Positions 35,271-46,802 of a stretch of 64,000 nt of DNA are shown piece after piece. Source of the DNA: Jackrogersella multiformis (Eukaryota > Ascomycota > Sordariomycetes > Xylariales > Hypoxylaceae). The notes beneath the pieces are model-generated. The model saw only the letters and a program-made list of their open reading frames with translations. It did no database searches and was not told the DNA's origin. Position 1 is the first letter of the stretch. Each line of letters begins with the position of its first letter. The stretch covers positions 2,790,001 to 2,854,000 of the forward strand of contig CADCXD010000011.1 in assembly GCA_902806575.1 (NCBI GenBank), in the 5' to 3' direction. The position numbers and the translations under genes were made by a program.

Positions 35271-36246
35271 TTAACCACCTGCCAACCAAAACCATCTGGA
35301 GAGCCTCAACTGTAGAGATGCCAACAATTGAGAAAACTTTATGAGGTTAATCTACTCACCGACGTGTTGTAAATAGTGACATCCTGTCCTCCCGGGGTCG
35401 TCGTAGCACAGCAGTCTTCAACCATGATGCAGTCCCATCCGCGATAATACGCGTCTGCCAGAGTTCCCAGCACGCATTGATCCGTGTTGACACCGGCGAA
35501 CAGGAGGGTGCGATATCCACCGGCAGCAAGTGCTTTCGCAAGTGGCGTCTCCCCGTGCCAAAAGCCCGAGATGCGATTCTTATTGCAAAACACGTCCGAG
35601 TCCGTGCGGCTGGAATCTTGCAGGGAACCGTAGAGCTTCGCATTCCATGAACCTTCCATTAGCAGGCGGCCCCTCCCATCGCCCATGTCGGACCCGAAGC
35701 CGTTCCTGGCATGCCTGTCGTCTAATGGCGGTGCAATGAAGCTGCTAGCGAAGCTTCGCTCAGTGGCTGCGGGCATGGCGCTAAGGTCGCCATCACTCAG
35801 CCCCCAGTTCAGCCAGATGATCTAGAATCAGCTCTGGTGTCAGTGTTGGTCTTTCTCCAAATTCATGATTTATCAGCTCTTTTATGTGATTATGAATGGT
35901 ATATGTAGTGTCATGTGAGAACGCATGACCGGCTATCAGCGCCCTAAACTGTAGGTACCTTGACGTCAATCTCTCGAAATTTCCTGATAATATCCAGGGT
36001 GCGTTCCACTGCAGCTAGCCCGGTAGGGTGGTCATTACACCTCGGATGAAGAAAGAAGTTCTGCATATCGACCACGACCAGAGCGCTCAAGGTTGGCGCC
36101 AGTGTGATTGATGTGTCCGCAGGTCCCTTCGTGGTATGAACGGTAAAGCCGGGCGAGGACACCCCACGAGTGAGATCGTACGCCTTGGCATCATTGCTGT
36201 AAGTCCATTCGTCGCCCTCGGGCCCAAATGTCAAATTCGGTAACAT
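35271..36246 (-). CDS. Isochorismatase-family cysteine hydrolase
   Basis: Three exons (36246-35959, 35821-35360, 35309-35271) join in phase to 262 residues. The catalytic triad of the family is visible: Asp in LSALVVVDMQNFFLHP, Lys in CNKNRISGFWHGETPLAK, and nucleophilic Cys in LLFAGVNTDQCVLGTLADAY. RGWDCIMVEDCCATTTPGGQ follows, as usual. Members hydrolyse isochorismate, nicotinamide, ureidoacrylate or related substrates; the substrate is not predictable from this sequence. The N-terminal TFGPEGDEWTYSN occurs in fungal members. The last exon is short (13 codons) and is the least certain part. The start at 36246 is the first ATG in the frame. It is divergent from the VOC-family gene, 580 bp apart, which suggests shared control. 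Confidence 0.8.
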
Positions 36247-36826
36247 TATGAGTCGGCAAGTCCAGATGTTAAACGGGATACACGAGTCACTTGCCAAGCT
36301 AAAAACCAAAAGAAAAGCAAGGGAGAGTTGTCGACCCTTACAATGGCTCTAATGTGCGAGAGGGGCGGAGAAATAAGGACCTACAGTGAACCAGTAATAA
36401 TTCGAATATGTTGCCGAGGGCGTTGCCTACCCAGACAATGATTCCCGATCCGATCACCTGTAATATCCAACACCGATAGTGCGAAGAGCTCAGCTTCGTA
36501 CACCGCACGCCGTTTATGTGTGCCAATTGTCGGTCAATATACCTACCTCCTCTCTCCTTACAAGTCGTGTATCTGGTTGTTGTAACCATGACGACATTAA
36601 TAATAATAAAATGGCAAGATGCAATACATTCGGGCTACCCCTAATGGATGTGTACGTACCCGAGGTAGATATAAAGGACTTGAATATCCTCTAGGTTAAT
36701 ATGTCTTCGATCATTCTACAACAATCAACGCGGCCGAAGTCTTCAAAATAAGGAACTTGAATTCAACATTCGTATACCTAGCCTGAAGTACCCTCGCCCA
36801 ACTTCAAACGCACACATCTCGCCACA
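36247..36826. promoter_or_regulatory. Divergent promoter region, isochorismatase / VOC protein
   Basis: 580 bp separate the two start codons. ORFs of 71-83 codons cross it on both strands without signatures. The arrangement suggests co-regulation of the two metabolic genes. No factor site could be named. Confidence 0.4.
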
Positions 36827-37593
36827 ATGGTCGAAGCAAACCTTACTGGCAAAGTCCTATCGCCAACGAGCATGGCACACGTTGTGCTCAGGACGCCAAG
36901 GTTCAGGCCCATGATCGAATTCTACAAGAGTATGCTAGGCGCTCATGTAGTAGCCGAGACTCCGGTCATGGCATTCTTGACTTACGACGACGAGCATCAT
37001 CGTATCGCTATCGCTGCGATACCCGGATGCGGTGACAAGGTCAGGAGCAGCGCTGGTTTGGATCATATCGCTTTTAATTTCGATTCGCTTAACGATCTCG
37101 TGACGGCCTACCTCCAGCGCAAAGCTCGCGGTATCATGCCAATTTGGTCTGTCAATCACGGACCGACTACATCTATGTTAGTTTTCTTTACAATTTTTGA
37201 AATCTATAAAGTGGACAATTCGAGTAACATATTAGCAGGTATTATCAGGATCCCGATGGAAACGTGATCGAAACTCAGGTGGACAATTTCGATACTATCG
37301 AGGAAGGCATTGAGTACATGCAAGGCACCGAGCTCGCCGAGAACCCCTTTGGTGTGGATTTCGATCCGGAGGACCTCGTTCGGCGGTTGAAGAGCGGTGA
37401 GCCAGAGGCTGATATCAAGAGGCGCCCCAATATTGGTCCTCGCAGTATTGAGGAAATCCCGCTTCTACATATGCCACCGCCTGTAGTTAAGGACAGCTAC
37501 GAGCTAATCGGAGCCCTACCTCGTGACACAGCCGCATTGGAAAAGTACCAAACAAACTCATTAGGGAGGCAGGAGACAATGGCATGTAATTAA
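36827..37593 (+). CDS. VOC-superfamily protein (glyoxalase / extradiol dioxygenase type)
   Basis: Exons 36827-37176 and 37239-37593 join in phase to 234 residues. One VOC module covers residues about 12-135: STSMAHVVLRTPRFRPMIEF with the first metal His, GLDHIAFNFDSLNDL with a second His, and YYQDPDGNVIETQVDN with the metal Glu. These three ligands are the expected set. The splice junction falls inside the module (TTSM then YYQDP), which supports the intron. The remaining C-terminal 100 residues are not part of the module. Fungal homologues are often annotated as biphenyl-2,3-diol 1,2-dioxygenase-like. With an isochorismatase-type neighbour a small aromatic-compound pathway is possible, but that is inference. 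Confidence 0.8.
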
Positions 37594-39365
37594 GACAGGA
37601 ACACCAGCTGAGCTTCTGATATGAGAAGCGAGTATTTTACCTAGGTAGTTATCGTCATTTGCTCTTTGGCGGCGTGTCTGGCATAGTCGAAACTACTCGG
37701 CACGGCTAATCGATGTACGATCAAAGGAAATAAATGTCGATGCTCTCTTCTAGTGAGCTGCATGATCCCAGTTGAGTGATAATGTTGAGAATTATTAGCT
37801 TGAAAGGAGTCTGCATCTGTGAGCCCTCTCTTCTCAAGCTAAGTAAACATCACGTTAATATATCAGCATATCATTGGCGAGTCCATCATGCGATTTTGAT
37901 AGTATAGAGTTCCACGGCGTTCAGCTAAGCAACCTGATTTGTGATTTCTTGATGAACCGAAAGAGAGAATGCAGAATGTGCAAGGTAAAGCGCCAAACAA
38001 GCCGAGGTTGACGACAACTCGCGAATTGGCAAGTTAATAGCAACGCACCCTGGCAAAGAACGCAAATTACATTCTGGGAAGAAATAAAGCTTGGCAAATA
38101 AAGAGGCATTATGATCAACTACTATGACCCGTCAGCCCGTCTAGCCCTAGACGCGCTGAGGCATGTTCGATCGTCATGCTGGGTTCAAAGATCCTGAATT
38201 ATGAAGAGAGATTAATGAGATCGGATGAAACGAATGATGGTGAGTCAATTGATATTCGATACCTAATCAATGCATAATGATGTTCGTCAAGGACTAACAT
38301 GAGCATCGATTTAATCTAGATGAAAATTCGACAAGAGTTGCCGTCACTACGAAGATCGACAACTAGGCTAGGTTGATGATAACCTTGTGAAGATTGTAGC
38401 ATCATTATTGGGGGCCCGGCAATTCTACTCCTGCTCTTGAGCTTTGTCTTTGAGAAATCGGCCTGCTTTCCAGTTTTCTACCGACCACTGAAGCTTGGTT
38501 GCTAGTATTACTCGCGCCTTTTTTTTTGTTCCCTTTTTTAACCAGGGGATTTCGAAAATACCGAAAGACCGTAAGATAGGTAGATTAATCTGAAGCCACT
38601 TTCAAAAGCCAATGGTTCCATCAAGTCAGTAGCTTAACCGTCAGCTCATAGACACCAGTAAATATTCGCGATATCATTCTATCCAACCAGTATGATGCCA
38701 ATAGCACCTTTTGGGCGGAAGATTCGAGGTCAGATCAAACTACCAGAGTCTCGAAGTTGTCTCAAACCCCCTTGTGAAGCTGTTTGATCGCTTTTGGAGC
38801 AGGGGTATTAGGCGAAAGCCAGGGGCCTCAGGCCTAATTAGTAGTAACAAGTGTTGGGGAGAGCCGATTGGGGAAGATGGTGGGCCTTCCGACTGCCAAG
38901 CTGTTGCCATAGCCAGCTCAATTTAGCTACGAGTTGGATCATTTCGGTTTACCTAAGCCCGAATTTGGCTAGATGTGGAATCTTCTTCCTCTCCGTCTCT
39001 CCAGCTTGACACCATAAGAGCGCTTCGACAACGAAAGAGACCATCGTCGGAAGATGATCGAAAGGTCTACGCATACTGTTAATTAGGTAAGTTTCGAATA
39101 ATCCATTTCCTCCAAGGTTTAGTAGGAAGCAAAAGCTTCTTGCAAGAACACAAGGTAATCATTTTTTTGTCAGTTTTAGAAATATATATGACCGATATAA
39201 TTAGGGTACCGAGCACAAGTAAACCGAACCCAGCTGTTGCTGATCTTTGAGCCTTAATTGCGCCTTACCTGAAAGATCTTCAAGCGTAGCACATGGACAC
39301 TAGGGATCATACTAGCGGTATTGAGATATGTATCTACCTGCCTAGGTAGGTAGTCGAATAAAACA
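37594..39365. other. Gene-less interval
   Basis: 1.8 kb with no supported gene. One TACCTAGGTA-type element lies at about 37640-37650 and a stronger one at 39331-39353. ORFs at 37921-38118 (minus) and 38711-38926 (plus) lack signatures. A poly-T run is present at about 38519-38528. Confidence 0.4.
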
Positions 39366-39533
39366 CTAAAAAGGAACCAAATCACCTACCATGGCTGCAC
39401 CTTTGCTAACCCCTGTCGATTTGCCTTCATTCAGAATGTAAGCACAAGGCCAAGGACCCAGTGATTCAAGAGCCTCCTCTTGGGTCATATCTGATTCCGC
39501 TAACTGTTCCGCCAACCGCTCACGGGGATCCAT
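39366..39533 (-). CDS. Small unrecognised ORF, 55 residues, possibly an exon or gene remnant
   Basis: ATG at 39533 to TAG at 39366. The frame is protein-like: DPRERLAEQLAESDMTQEEA, then LGPWPCAYILNEGKSTGVSK. It also stays open upstream of the ATG through FQLRIVRYLL to an AG at about 39568 inside a CTAGGTAG palindrome, so it may be an internal exon. A donor-like GTAGGT follows GAAM at 39389. No known family recognised. The acidic, repetitive-free composition contrasts with the surrounding noncoding DNA. Either a small gene or a decayed fragment. Confidence 0.3.
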   Translation of the reverse strand: MDPRERLAEQLAESDMTQEEALESLGPWPCAYILNEGKSTGVSKGAAMVGDLVPF

Positions 39534-40204
39534 CAACAAATATCTGACAATACGAAGTTGGAAGCCTACCTAGGTACTTCGTACTTCACGGCTATTGAAG
39601 CACCTAGGCGTTTCGCGTCTAATGTAACAAACACACTTGGCTACTCTCTTCTGACGCAGGACGTATCTATAGGCCTTCAGTTCCTTAGCAACATATTGGT
39701 ACGAGACAGTGGGCATGGGGCGAATGTCAAGTGTATTGGGGTAGGGTTGGTGTTGTAAGCGATCTATCCCTACCGCACCATGCTAGCTCACCGTCTGATC
39801 TTAATGCTAAGATGAAGTATGATCTGCGGAAGGGGCTCGTTAAAGCCTGCCGAAGATGGTCATACTAGCTAGTCGCTCTATCGCTCACTTTAGAGTCGTT
39901 CATAGGTAGGTATCAACCATCTATATAATGGCTTTTCCCCAACTTCACATCGTCAAGTCGACTCCTCCCTTCCCCTTCTTCATTAAGCTTCGGTTCATTC
40001 TTTGATAGTCAATTCGTTTCAGTTCTGTGAACTTTTTCTGTTCTCAACTTTCCTTTTCTTCGTTCTATTCATCACATACCGCTCAGCCGGTCTTTTACTC
40101 TTTTTCGATTCAATCAAATAGTTAGGACCAGTCCGTTTTACGTACCTACTCTCTTTCAAAGAATCCGAACTTGTTGCTTGACTACAGCTTCGCTCTTCAG
40201 CATC

Positions 40205-41347
40205 ATGTACACCAAGGCTACTTTTATCTCCGCCATTCTGGCCGTCGCTGAGGCCCGCTTTGGCCAGGAGCAAATTCCCGTTTCCGGTATATCGGCCTTG
40301 AGCAACTTCGGAAACCCTGGTGAAGCCGCAACTCTTGCCGGATCCGTTCCTGGGGTGCTGCTTGCCGCCGCAAACCCATGCGACAAGCTTACCCTAGCTG
40401 ACAAGATCGTCTCGACCCTCGGCAACGATGCCGAAGTCATCGCCGCAGCTCAGGCCCTTGTTGGTGGCGAGCAGAACACCAACAACTTCGTCGTCAGTGT
40501 TCCCAAAATCTGCGGCGACGCCAGCCTTCCCGCTACAGCAGAGCTCCGTGGCATCGTCCCTCTAATCGACCCCGCCGTTGTTGGCTCCGATATTGAGAAT
40601 GCAAACGCGGAGACATCGTTACAAACTCCCTTTGACGCCACTGGTCTCAGTGTGGCCGATGTTATGATAGCTCAGGGCTTCAGTAATTTCACTGTCGCTG
40701 GAGCGGCTGCCAGTGGCAATGCTAACGCTGGCGGTAACAATAATAACAACAATAACTCGGGTGCCAGCGACTCTAAAACCTCTGCCGCTGCTGCCGCTAC
40801 CACTACAGCCGTCAAGTGTGGTGGAAATTCGAAGAGCACGGCTACCACTGCTGCCGCTGCCGCCACTTCCTCTGCTGCTTCCAGCAATAACAACAACAAT
40901 GCCGGGAATGCTTCTAACAGCGGCGCAACAACTCAAGCAGGCGCCGGTGCCGTCACCAACGCCGTCACTGGCAATTTCCCGGGATTCCAAGCCTCTTCAC
41001 TCGGTCTCGACTTCGGCACTTGCACGCCCACAGTCAAGTTCGAGGAGTCGCTCAATGGTCGTAAGCCGGGAGAATTCACCTTCCAGGCCCAGGACCCCGT
41101 CGTCAACAAGGGACAGCAGGAGGCCCTGAACCCCAATATCATTTTCAACCGCATCTGTGACCAGCTTTCCAACGTGTGCGGTGCCGCCGCCGATGCTGCG
41201 GCTGCCTGCAAACAGGCCCAGGCTGACTTGGGATCTGGCGCTAAGGATGCCTCGACAGCTGATGCCTGGAATTCGGCTCTTGGCTTCGCCGGAATCGATA
41301 TCAACCCTGACAATGCTCCCCAGGCCGGCCTTGTCGGCCACACGTAA
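40205..41347 (+). CDS. Secreted protein with Ala/Ser/Thr/Asn-rich low-complexity middle
   Basis: Intronless, 380 residues from the ATG at 40205. The N-terminus is a short signal-peptide-like segment (MYTKATFISAILAVAEARFG). Residues about 20-175 form a first ordered region (PVSGISALSNFGNPGEAATL; NPCDKLTLADKIVSTLGND). The middle (about 180-265) is low complexity: runs of N, A, S and T (GGNNNNNNNSG, SAAAAATTTA). The C-terminal region (FPGFQASSLGLDFGTCTPTV, GEFTFQAQDPVVNKGQQEAL, ICDQLSNVCGAAADAAAACK) with paired cysteines resembles a family of fungal secreted or wall proteins sometimes misnamed circumsporozoite-like. A TATA-like TATATAA at about 39922 and a CT-rich leader precede it. Likely cell wall or extracellular; activity unknown. 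Confidence 0.75.
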   Translation: MYTKATFISAILAVAEARFGQEQIPVSGISALSNFGNPGEAATLAGSVPGVLLAAANPCDKLTLADKIVSTLGNDAEVIAAAQALVGGEQNTNNFVVSVPKICGDASLPATAELRGIVPLIDPAVVGSDIENANAETSLQTPFDATGLSVADVMIAQGFSNFTVAGAAASGNANAGGNNNNNNNSGASDSKTSAAAAATTTAVKCGGNSKSTATTAAAAATSSAASSNNNNNAGNASNSGATTQAGAGAVTNAVTGNFPGFQASSLGLDFGTCTPTVKFEESLNGRKPGEFTFQAQDPVVNKGQQEALNPNIIFNRICDQLSNVCGAAADAAAACKQAQADLGSGAKDASTADAWNSALGFAGIDINPDNAPQAGLVGHT

Positions 41348-44300
41348 ATGACATTACTTATGGCTTGGTACATACGGTAGAGTGGAACTGGTAACCCGAG
41401 ATCACTTGTGGTGGTCCATAGTGAAGGGCATGAAGGGGTAACGTGTTGTAACGTGTACAGGACTTATGTTGTATCTAAATTAAATATAAATTATATGTAA
41501 GAAGCATTATCTAATACAAATACTCCTTCATGCATGTGTCATTGATACTAAGTAGGTAAATTGGTTGGCATCCGGCCACGGATTGTGGTTCAGAATTATT
41601 TGTCAACTAGTTCGGTTTTATCACTGGAGCCAGTCGCCACCCCTTGCATCAGTACGGCCACTCTTGAACTAATCCCAGTTTATCGACATCATAGTAAGGC
41701 CGACAATACGAAATATGATAATTGTCATTGGATGTCCTAGAATTGCATAAGCTACTTGGCTCTTATATATAATAAGATATGTACTGTACCGGATTGCAAA
41801 GGTAGTGACGACTTGTATCAGTTAAGAGATACTAGGCTGGGCCACTTACCATAGACACGCAGTTACTAATTAACTAAATTTAAATCCTTATAGTACAGCT
41901 CTGTGTATACATTTGATCCTATACGATTGTACAAGTATACTTAATCAATAATATTTCAATCCTTCAAACAATAGGTTAGCCTTCTATATAAAAAACGCCC
42001 CCTATTAGCAATCGTCGTGAGCAGGAATCATTATACCATGCAATAAGCTATAACAGCCTATATACATACTCGCCCCTCAAACAAGTGAGAAAGTATATAT
42101 GGCCCAAGATAGTTCACGATGTTTATAAAGTATCTCCGTTTCTAAATATCCCGACATCTACTCCAAACAGTGGCTTAGACGTACCTTTGCACCAGGTAAT
42201 CATCTTTAAGGCCCTCGGCTTCGAGGTAGTGAGCATGTAGCTTTACACTTCGCATAACTAAACATAGATGGTAGTCTAAGAGTTTGGGGGCTTATTTGAT
42301 GACTATTAAGTACCTATCATTTTTATAGAAACTGAGGCTTAGTAGATATGTGGCTATGGTCTAGAACGGTTACTGATGATGTTGGTGCAACATGGTCATA
42401 ACCTCATGATTTGCCGACTGCATGACTTGGCGAACTGTTACATTATTTTATATACATTATCTTGATTATATACCTATTACAACCCGCCAGCAAAATGTCT
42501 CCTGTGTACCTAGTACCCTACATCATACTTCTTACGATATAAAAATAGATGACTACCTAGGTAAGAACCAAATCATTCCTCTAAAGTCGTAGGCTTATTA
42601 TCTACCTAGGTAGGTTGGTATTATAAGTTCTTTCAATTATTACTAGCAAGCACTTTCGGAGTCATGTATAGGTATTATTAGTTGGCAGTCCTTATGAATT
42701 AATACAATTGGACTTTAGCCACTAAGAGATATATTTCGACAATATCTCGTGTGTTATTTAAAGATAGTATTATACTATAAAATCGCATGTTTTTATAGTA
42801 CTAGAAAACCTCAGATTTACAAATTTAACCATTATCATAGTATCATTAGGTAAGTTAAGAAGGTTTAATTTTTTTAACTTTCTAGAGATAAAAAACGTAT
42901 AAATATACACTATAATACTAATCTTTAATTAACTAAGATTAAAGAAGCTATTTACATTAAGAGGTATTTGAGTCTGGCTAATATTTAATAACCTTTCACG
43001 GACACTCTTCCTAATCTTCCTAACATCCGGCGAACATGTGGTGCGGACATATAACGTTATTTGCAAAGGGGCTAAACTCCGAGAAGCTCTCGGGGAATGG
43101 TGGCTGGCAAGTAACTGTTGAAGGTTAGGTACTTAATAGTGAGCTATCTTCGAATCATAGAGTGACAATATGTTGTTTGCTTGTTGTAACGTCGGGATAA
43201 GGAGAAAAGAGTAAGACCTCGTAGCCGACATTCTACCCGTGTTGTTAGCCCCTCCTAGCAAGCTTGTCCATGGCATACTGCGCATGCCCGGCATATCCGG
43301 CACTGCTCCTATAGGTGTACTTATGTCGGGCCGCATACCCAATGCTAGGTCGGTCCGAGTCTAGTGATTATAATTCTAATTATCATGGAGATATAACACT
43401 CAAGCAAGTTTGGAGCGCTTTCCGCGCCCAGCGTGTCAATGTCAAGTAATCGAAGGAAGATCTGAGTTATTATTACCTAATGCTCCTTAGTTTATATGTG
43501 TTTTGATATAGAATCATAGTAGTAAAAGCCAATCATTTCAGAAACAACATTACCTATATAAGACCTACACTAGCGAAGGTGATAAGAGGTGCAGCACATT
43601 AGCCGTTCCCATTCTTACAATTATTTGGTATGGATAGCTTGTAACTACCTAGGTTATAATGTTTGCCTATGATAGTTACATGGATGTGCTAATATTCATG
43701 GGATGGCAGGACGGATGTTGATCTATTGCGTTGGGGGCTACCGCTGGGATATTCTAGCTTATCTTATGATATTATAACGCTAGCCTGGATGTTCTAACAA
43801 TACATCTCCATAATACGCGATAATGATGACCAGCTGACTGATGCCCCCCCTGACTGACCTACCTCTTGTGCCTCTTTCCCGATGGCGTAGATGGAGGTGA
43901 GCTTGATAGAGTACTCGAGAGGCTTCTTAATGTTCTCCGTACCCTAGGCTAGGTACCTAGGTAGGCATCTAATAATTCTCGATTGTACTTGGATTTTTGG
44001 GAGACATTTATAGTGCGAGCGTGTGACGTGTGAGATGCTAAAGTCGCAGTCGCGTGTACGGTAAGGGAGCTAATCTGCGCGATGCGGACGACGCGATTCT
44101 TCATCGCAACCGCTGATCATCGAATATTAAACTGATCACCACTCCGTCAATCATAACACTAGGAAAACGGATCGTAAACGGTACTGACAAATATTGTAGT
44201 GAATATATATCTCCGGAGACCCTCGTAGCTGGAATGCTCCACCTTCTGCGAATATTTGCGTAAGGCCCTTCAAGATGTCATATGTGCATGTGTTAATAAT

Positions 44301-45338
44301 TGTATCCGGCTCCTGCTTCCTATCTGCATACTTACCCCTAGGTAGTGGGCACGGAAATGCCAAACCTGTCTCATTTATGAATCTTTATTCTGGTCCTCTT
44401 GCATGCCACGTGTCTAATGACATTCCCAGCTTTCTCCCGTGGTGTTCGATGTGCATTGCAGTTGCGTCCGCGCGTGCAGCAAGCCCATGGCCGGTAGGTG
44501 ACTTGCTACCGATCTGCAAACCGGCTGTGTCGCCATGTGTATGGCTCGCCGACCTATTTAATCCGAGGATAGAGTGACAAAGTTCTCTGGTGAACGTTTC
44601 CACCTTACCCGTTTGTTAGTGCATCTATTTTAGAACTTGCATTAGTATACATATATGCACTGCATGTCAAACGTTCCCAAATACAAGTATAACGAAGCTC
44701 CCGGCTCCATACATTCTAACTACTTCCTAGGGAGCCTGTGGACAAACCGATTTCTTGGCTTTTCTTATCGACGTTAGGGGAGAGGCAGTGTCCAGATAGG
44801 TAAGCAGGGTTGCGGGCTCGTCATGCCATACACTTACTCTACCTACCTACATACAGCTGCCCATGCTGCCTCCTCTTATTTTGCGGGGAAAATCAAGCGG
44901 TCAGCAACATTGAGGGGCGGGAGACAGGCTTGCTCATGCTGCTTTCTGGATCCCGCATGTACATAATGATATCTTAGGGATTATCTAGTAATGTTTCAAT
45001 GTATGTACCCCTATACGACTGTGGATATTTACGGACGACATCTTACACACAGATGCTACGGCTATCTATAATCGAGACGATGCCACCGGCCGATCGCAGG
45101 TCTCGGCCGGGACGGCCCGAAAACACGGAACTAGAAGGGTTCGCACCGTGCCGTGGGCATGCAGCCAGCCGTAGATGTACAGTGTGCGATGGTACGAAAA
45201 TTTTATTTATCCTACCTACTGAGATTTTCAAGGTCCAACTACGATTGACTGAATCTTAGTACTGGAACTTGATCTATGTTTATGTGCAATCTACCTATCA
45301 ACTATTATTTCTGTCTCCAGCCCGATCCAAATCCAGCT
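41348..45338. other. 4 kb gene-less, AT-rich interval
   Basis: No ORF here shows a protein signature on either strand. Palindromic TACCTAGGTA-type elements occur at about 42553-42564, 42600-42616, 43643-43654 and 43949-43966. The stretch separates the secreted-protein gene from the acyltransferase and may mark the left edge of the metabolite cluster. An ORF at 44275-44577 is open on both strands and was not called. Confidence 0.45.
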
Positions 45339-46802
45339 CTATTGAATATTTCCCGCCACGGTGTCAGCTACATCCTCCACCATTGCCGTCTCATAACCCC
45401 TGAACTCGAAGTACTTTTTGAATTCCGGATCCTCTATTAGCTGTGTGACCAACTCCTTCTCGAATGGAATCATGAATTCGCACCCCTCATCAGGATTACT
45501 AGATGCCTTCGGCGGATAGATGATCACGAGCCCTTCGTCTATCTTGCCCGCGAAAAGATGCCTGAATACTGTCGGTTTCGCAAATCCAAAGTCGGCGTCA
45601 GTAATCTTGGTGTCACGCCAGTCCGTCATGATGATGCTTAGAGACGGGAACGAATCAATACGGATAAACAGCGAGGTCTTGTCGCGGATGGGCGCCACCG
45701 ACTCCAACGCCTTACCTAACGCCTCCTCTGTCATAGTATTGGTCAACCCGCGGATATAAGAGGCCAGACGGGATAGGGGTGCCTCCGAGATCACCTCAGC
45801 ATTGGTTAATTGTGTTGGAGCGGTCGCCGATAGTGCTGCGAAGAAGACATTCCTCTGAATCCTCTCTGGCTCACGCGGACTAAGACGAGGTCTCATATTG
45901 ATAGCCTCACCCCATAGGCTCGACTCGTTGGGATCTGGCTTGTAGAGGGTGGCGCGATGTTTGGAGAGATATCGCCATAAGAAAGCCGAATATGCATCAT
46001 AGGTCGAGATCCAGGAGCCATCAGTAGGACTGGCGAGCCTCTTGATTTCCGCTGCCTTGCTCTTCGGTAGATGGAGCAGAAGTGCTGCAGATGGTGGGTG
46101 AGGATAACGGCTTGGCGCAGGAGGGCCATCGAATTTAGCTTCCTCGGGAACATGTGGCGCGATGAAGCGTGTATGATGGACTGATTGCATGTCCCAGCCG
46201 GGAGCAGGAGTCTTCTTGAAAATCGAGGCACAGTTATCAGCCAATTGATGGGCGACACTAGCCCAACCCTTAACGTCATTGGCGTAGTGGTGGGAGTGCA
46301 TGTTGAGAATCAGTCCCCCGGGGATGAAATTGGCTTGGAATGCCGAGACAAACGGACTAGCATCCGGATGGCATTCCTCCCTTTCTCCGTAGGTGAGCCC
46401 GTTCCAGCTCAACAGGGGGATCTTGTCTCCAAGCTTTGACGAAACAAAATTAGCACCTTCGAGGTCAGAGAACGAAGGGAAGCCAGCTTCAGGCGAGTCA
46501 AGGTGTTGAACAATAAAGCCGACTGTGCTGTCTTTCCTCTTAACGAAGGAATGGTCGCCATGCTCGTTTTTTTCGATAGTACCGACAAGGTGCCTAGCTT
46601 GGGCGAGAGTTCGTTCGAGGCCTTCCTTGAGGACTTCAGTAATCTTGCTCTTATCTGCTTCATCATCCAATTTGAAGAATAGAGCGTAGTTGTTATAAAC
46701 GCAAGCGGCTAGATAATCGAGGGCGGAGAGCCTGAAGCTTTCTTGTTCGGGATCATTTTCCCAGCCCCAAGGGTGAAGGCGGTATTCTTCTTTCATTGGC
46801 AT
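45339..46802 (-). CDS. BAHD-type acyltransferase (Tri101-like, PF02458 'Transferase' family)
   Basis: Intronless, 487 residues. The catalytic HxxxD motif is present as HSHHYANDVKGW (His172, Asp176), preceded by NFIPGGLILNM, the usual family context. The second signature, normally DFGWG, reads DADFGFAKPTVFRH (from about residue 404). SWISTYDAYSAFLWRYLSKH and INMRPRLSPREPERIQRNVF are typical of fungal members. Enzymes of this family move acyl groups from CoA to hydroxyls or amines; Tri101 acetylates the trichothecene C3 hydroxyl. Here the substrate could be the product of the nearby PKS, but that is inference from position. Cytosolic: no signal peptide or helix. Confidence 0.85.
   Translation of the reverse strand: MPMKEEYRLHPWGWENDPEQESFRLSALDYLAACVYNNYALFFKLDDEADKSKITEVLKEGLERTLAQARHLVGTIEKNEHGDHSFVKRKDSTVGFIVQHLDSPEAGFPSFSDLEGANFVSSKLGDKIPLLSWNGLTYGEREECHPDASPFVSAFQANFIPGGLILNMHSHHYANDVKGWASVAHQLADNCASIFKKTPAPGWDMQSVHHTRFIAPHVPEEAKFDGPPAPSRYPHPPSAALLLHLPKSKAAEIKRLASPTDGSWISTYDAYSAFLWRYLSKHRATLYKPDPNESSLWGEAINMRPRLSPREPERIQRNVFFAALSATAPTQLTNAEVISEAPLSRLASYIRGLTNTMTEEALGKALESVAPIRDKTSLFIRIDSFPSLSIIMTDWRDTKITDADFGFAKPTVFRHLFAGKIDEGLVIIYPPKASSNPDEGCEFMIPFEKELVTQLIEDPEFKKYFEFRGYETAMVEDVADTVAGNIQ

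Noticed and set aside
39558..39758. 66-codon plus-strand ORF.
   Set aside because: No signature; the start codon is not ATG-like in context and the opposite strand is more protein-like.
40619..41341. Long ORFs on the minus strand opposite the secreted protein (for example 40672-40899, 40933-41373).
   Set aside because: Shadows created by low-complexity GCN/AAC codons of the real plus-strand gene.
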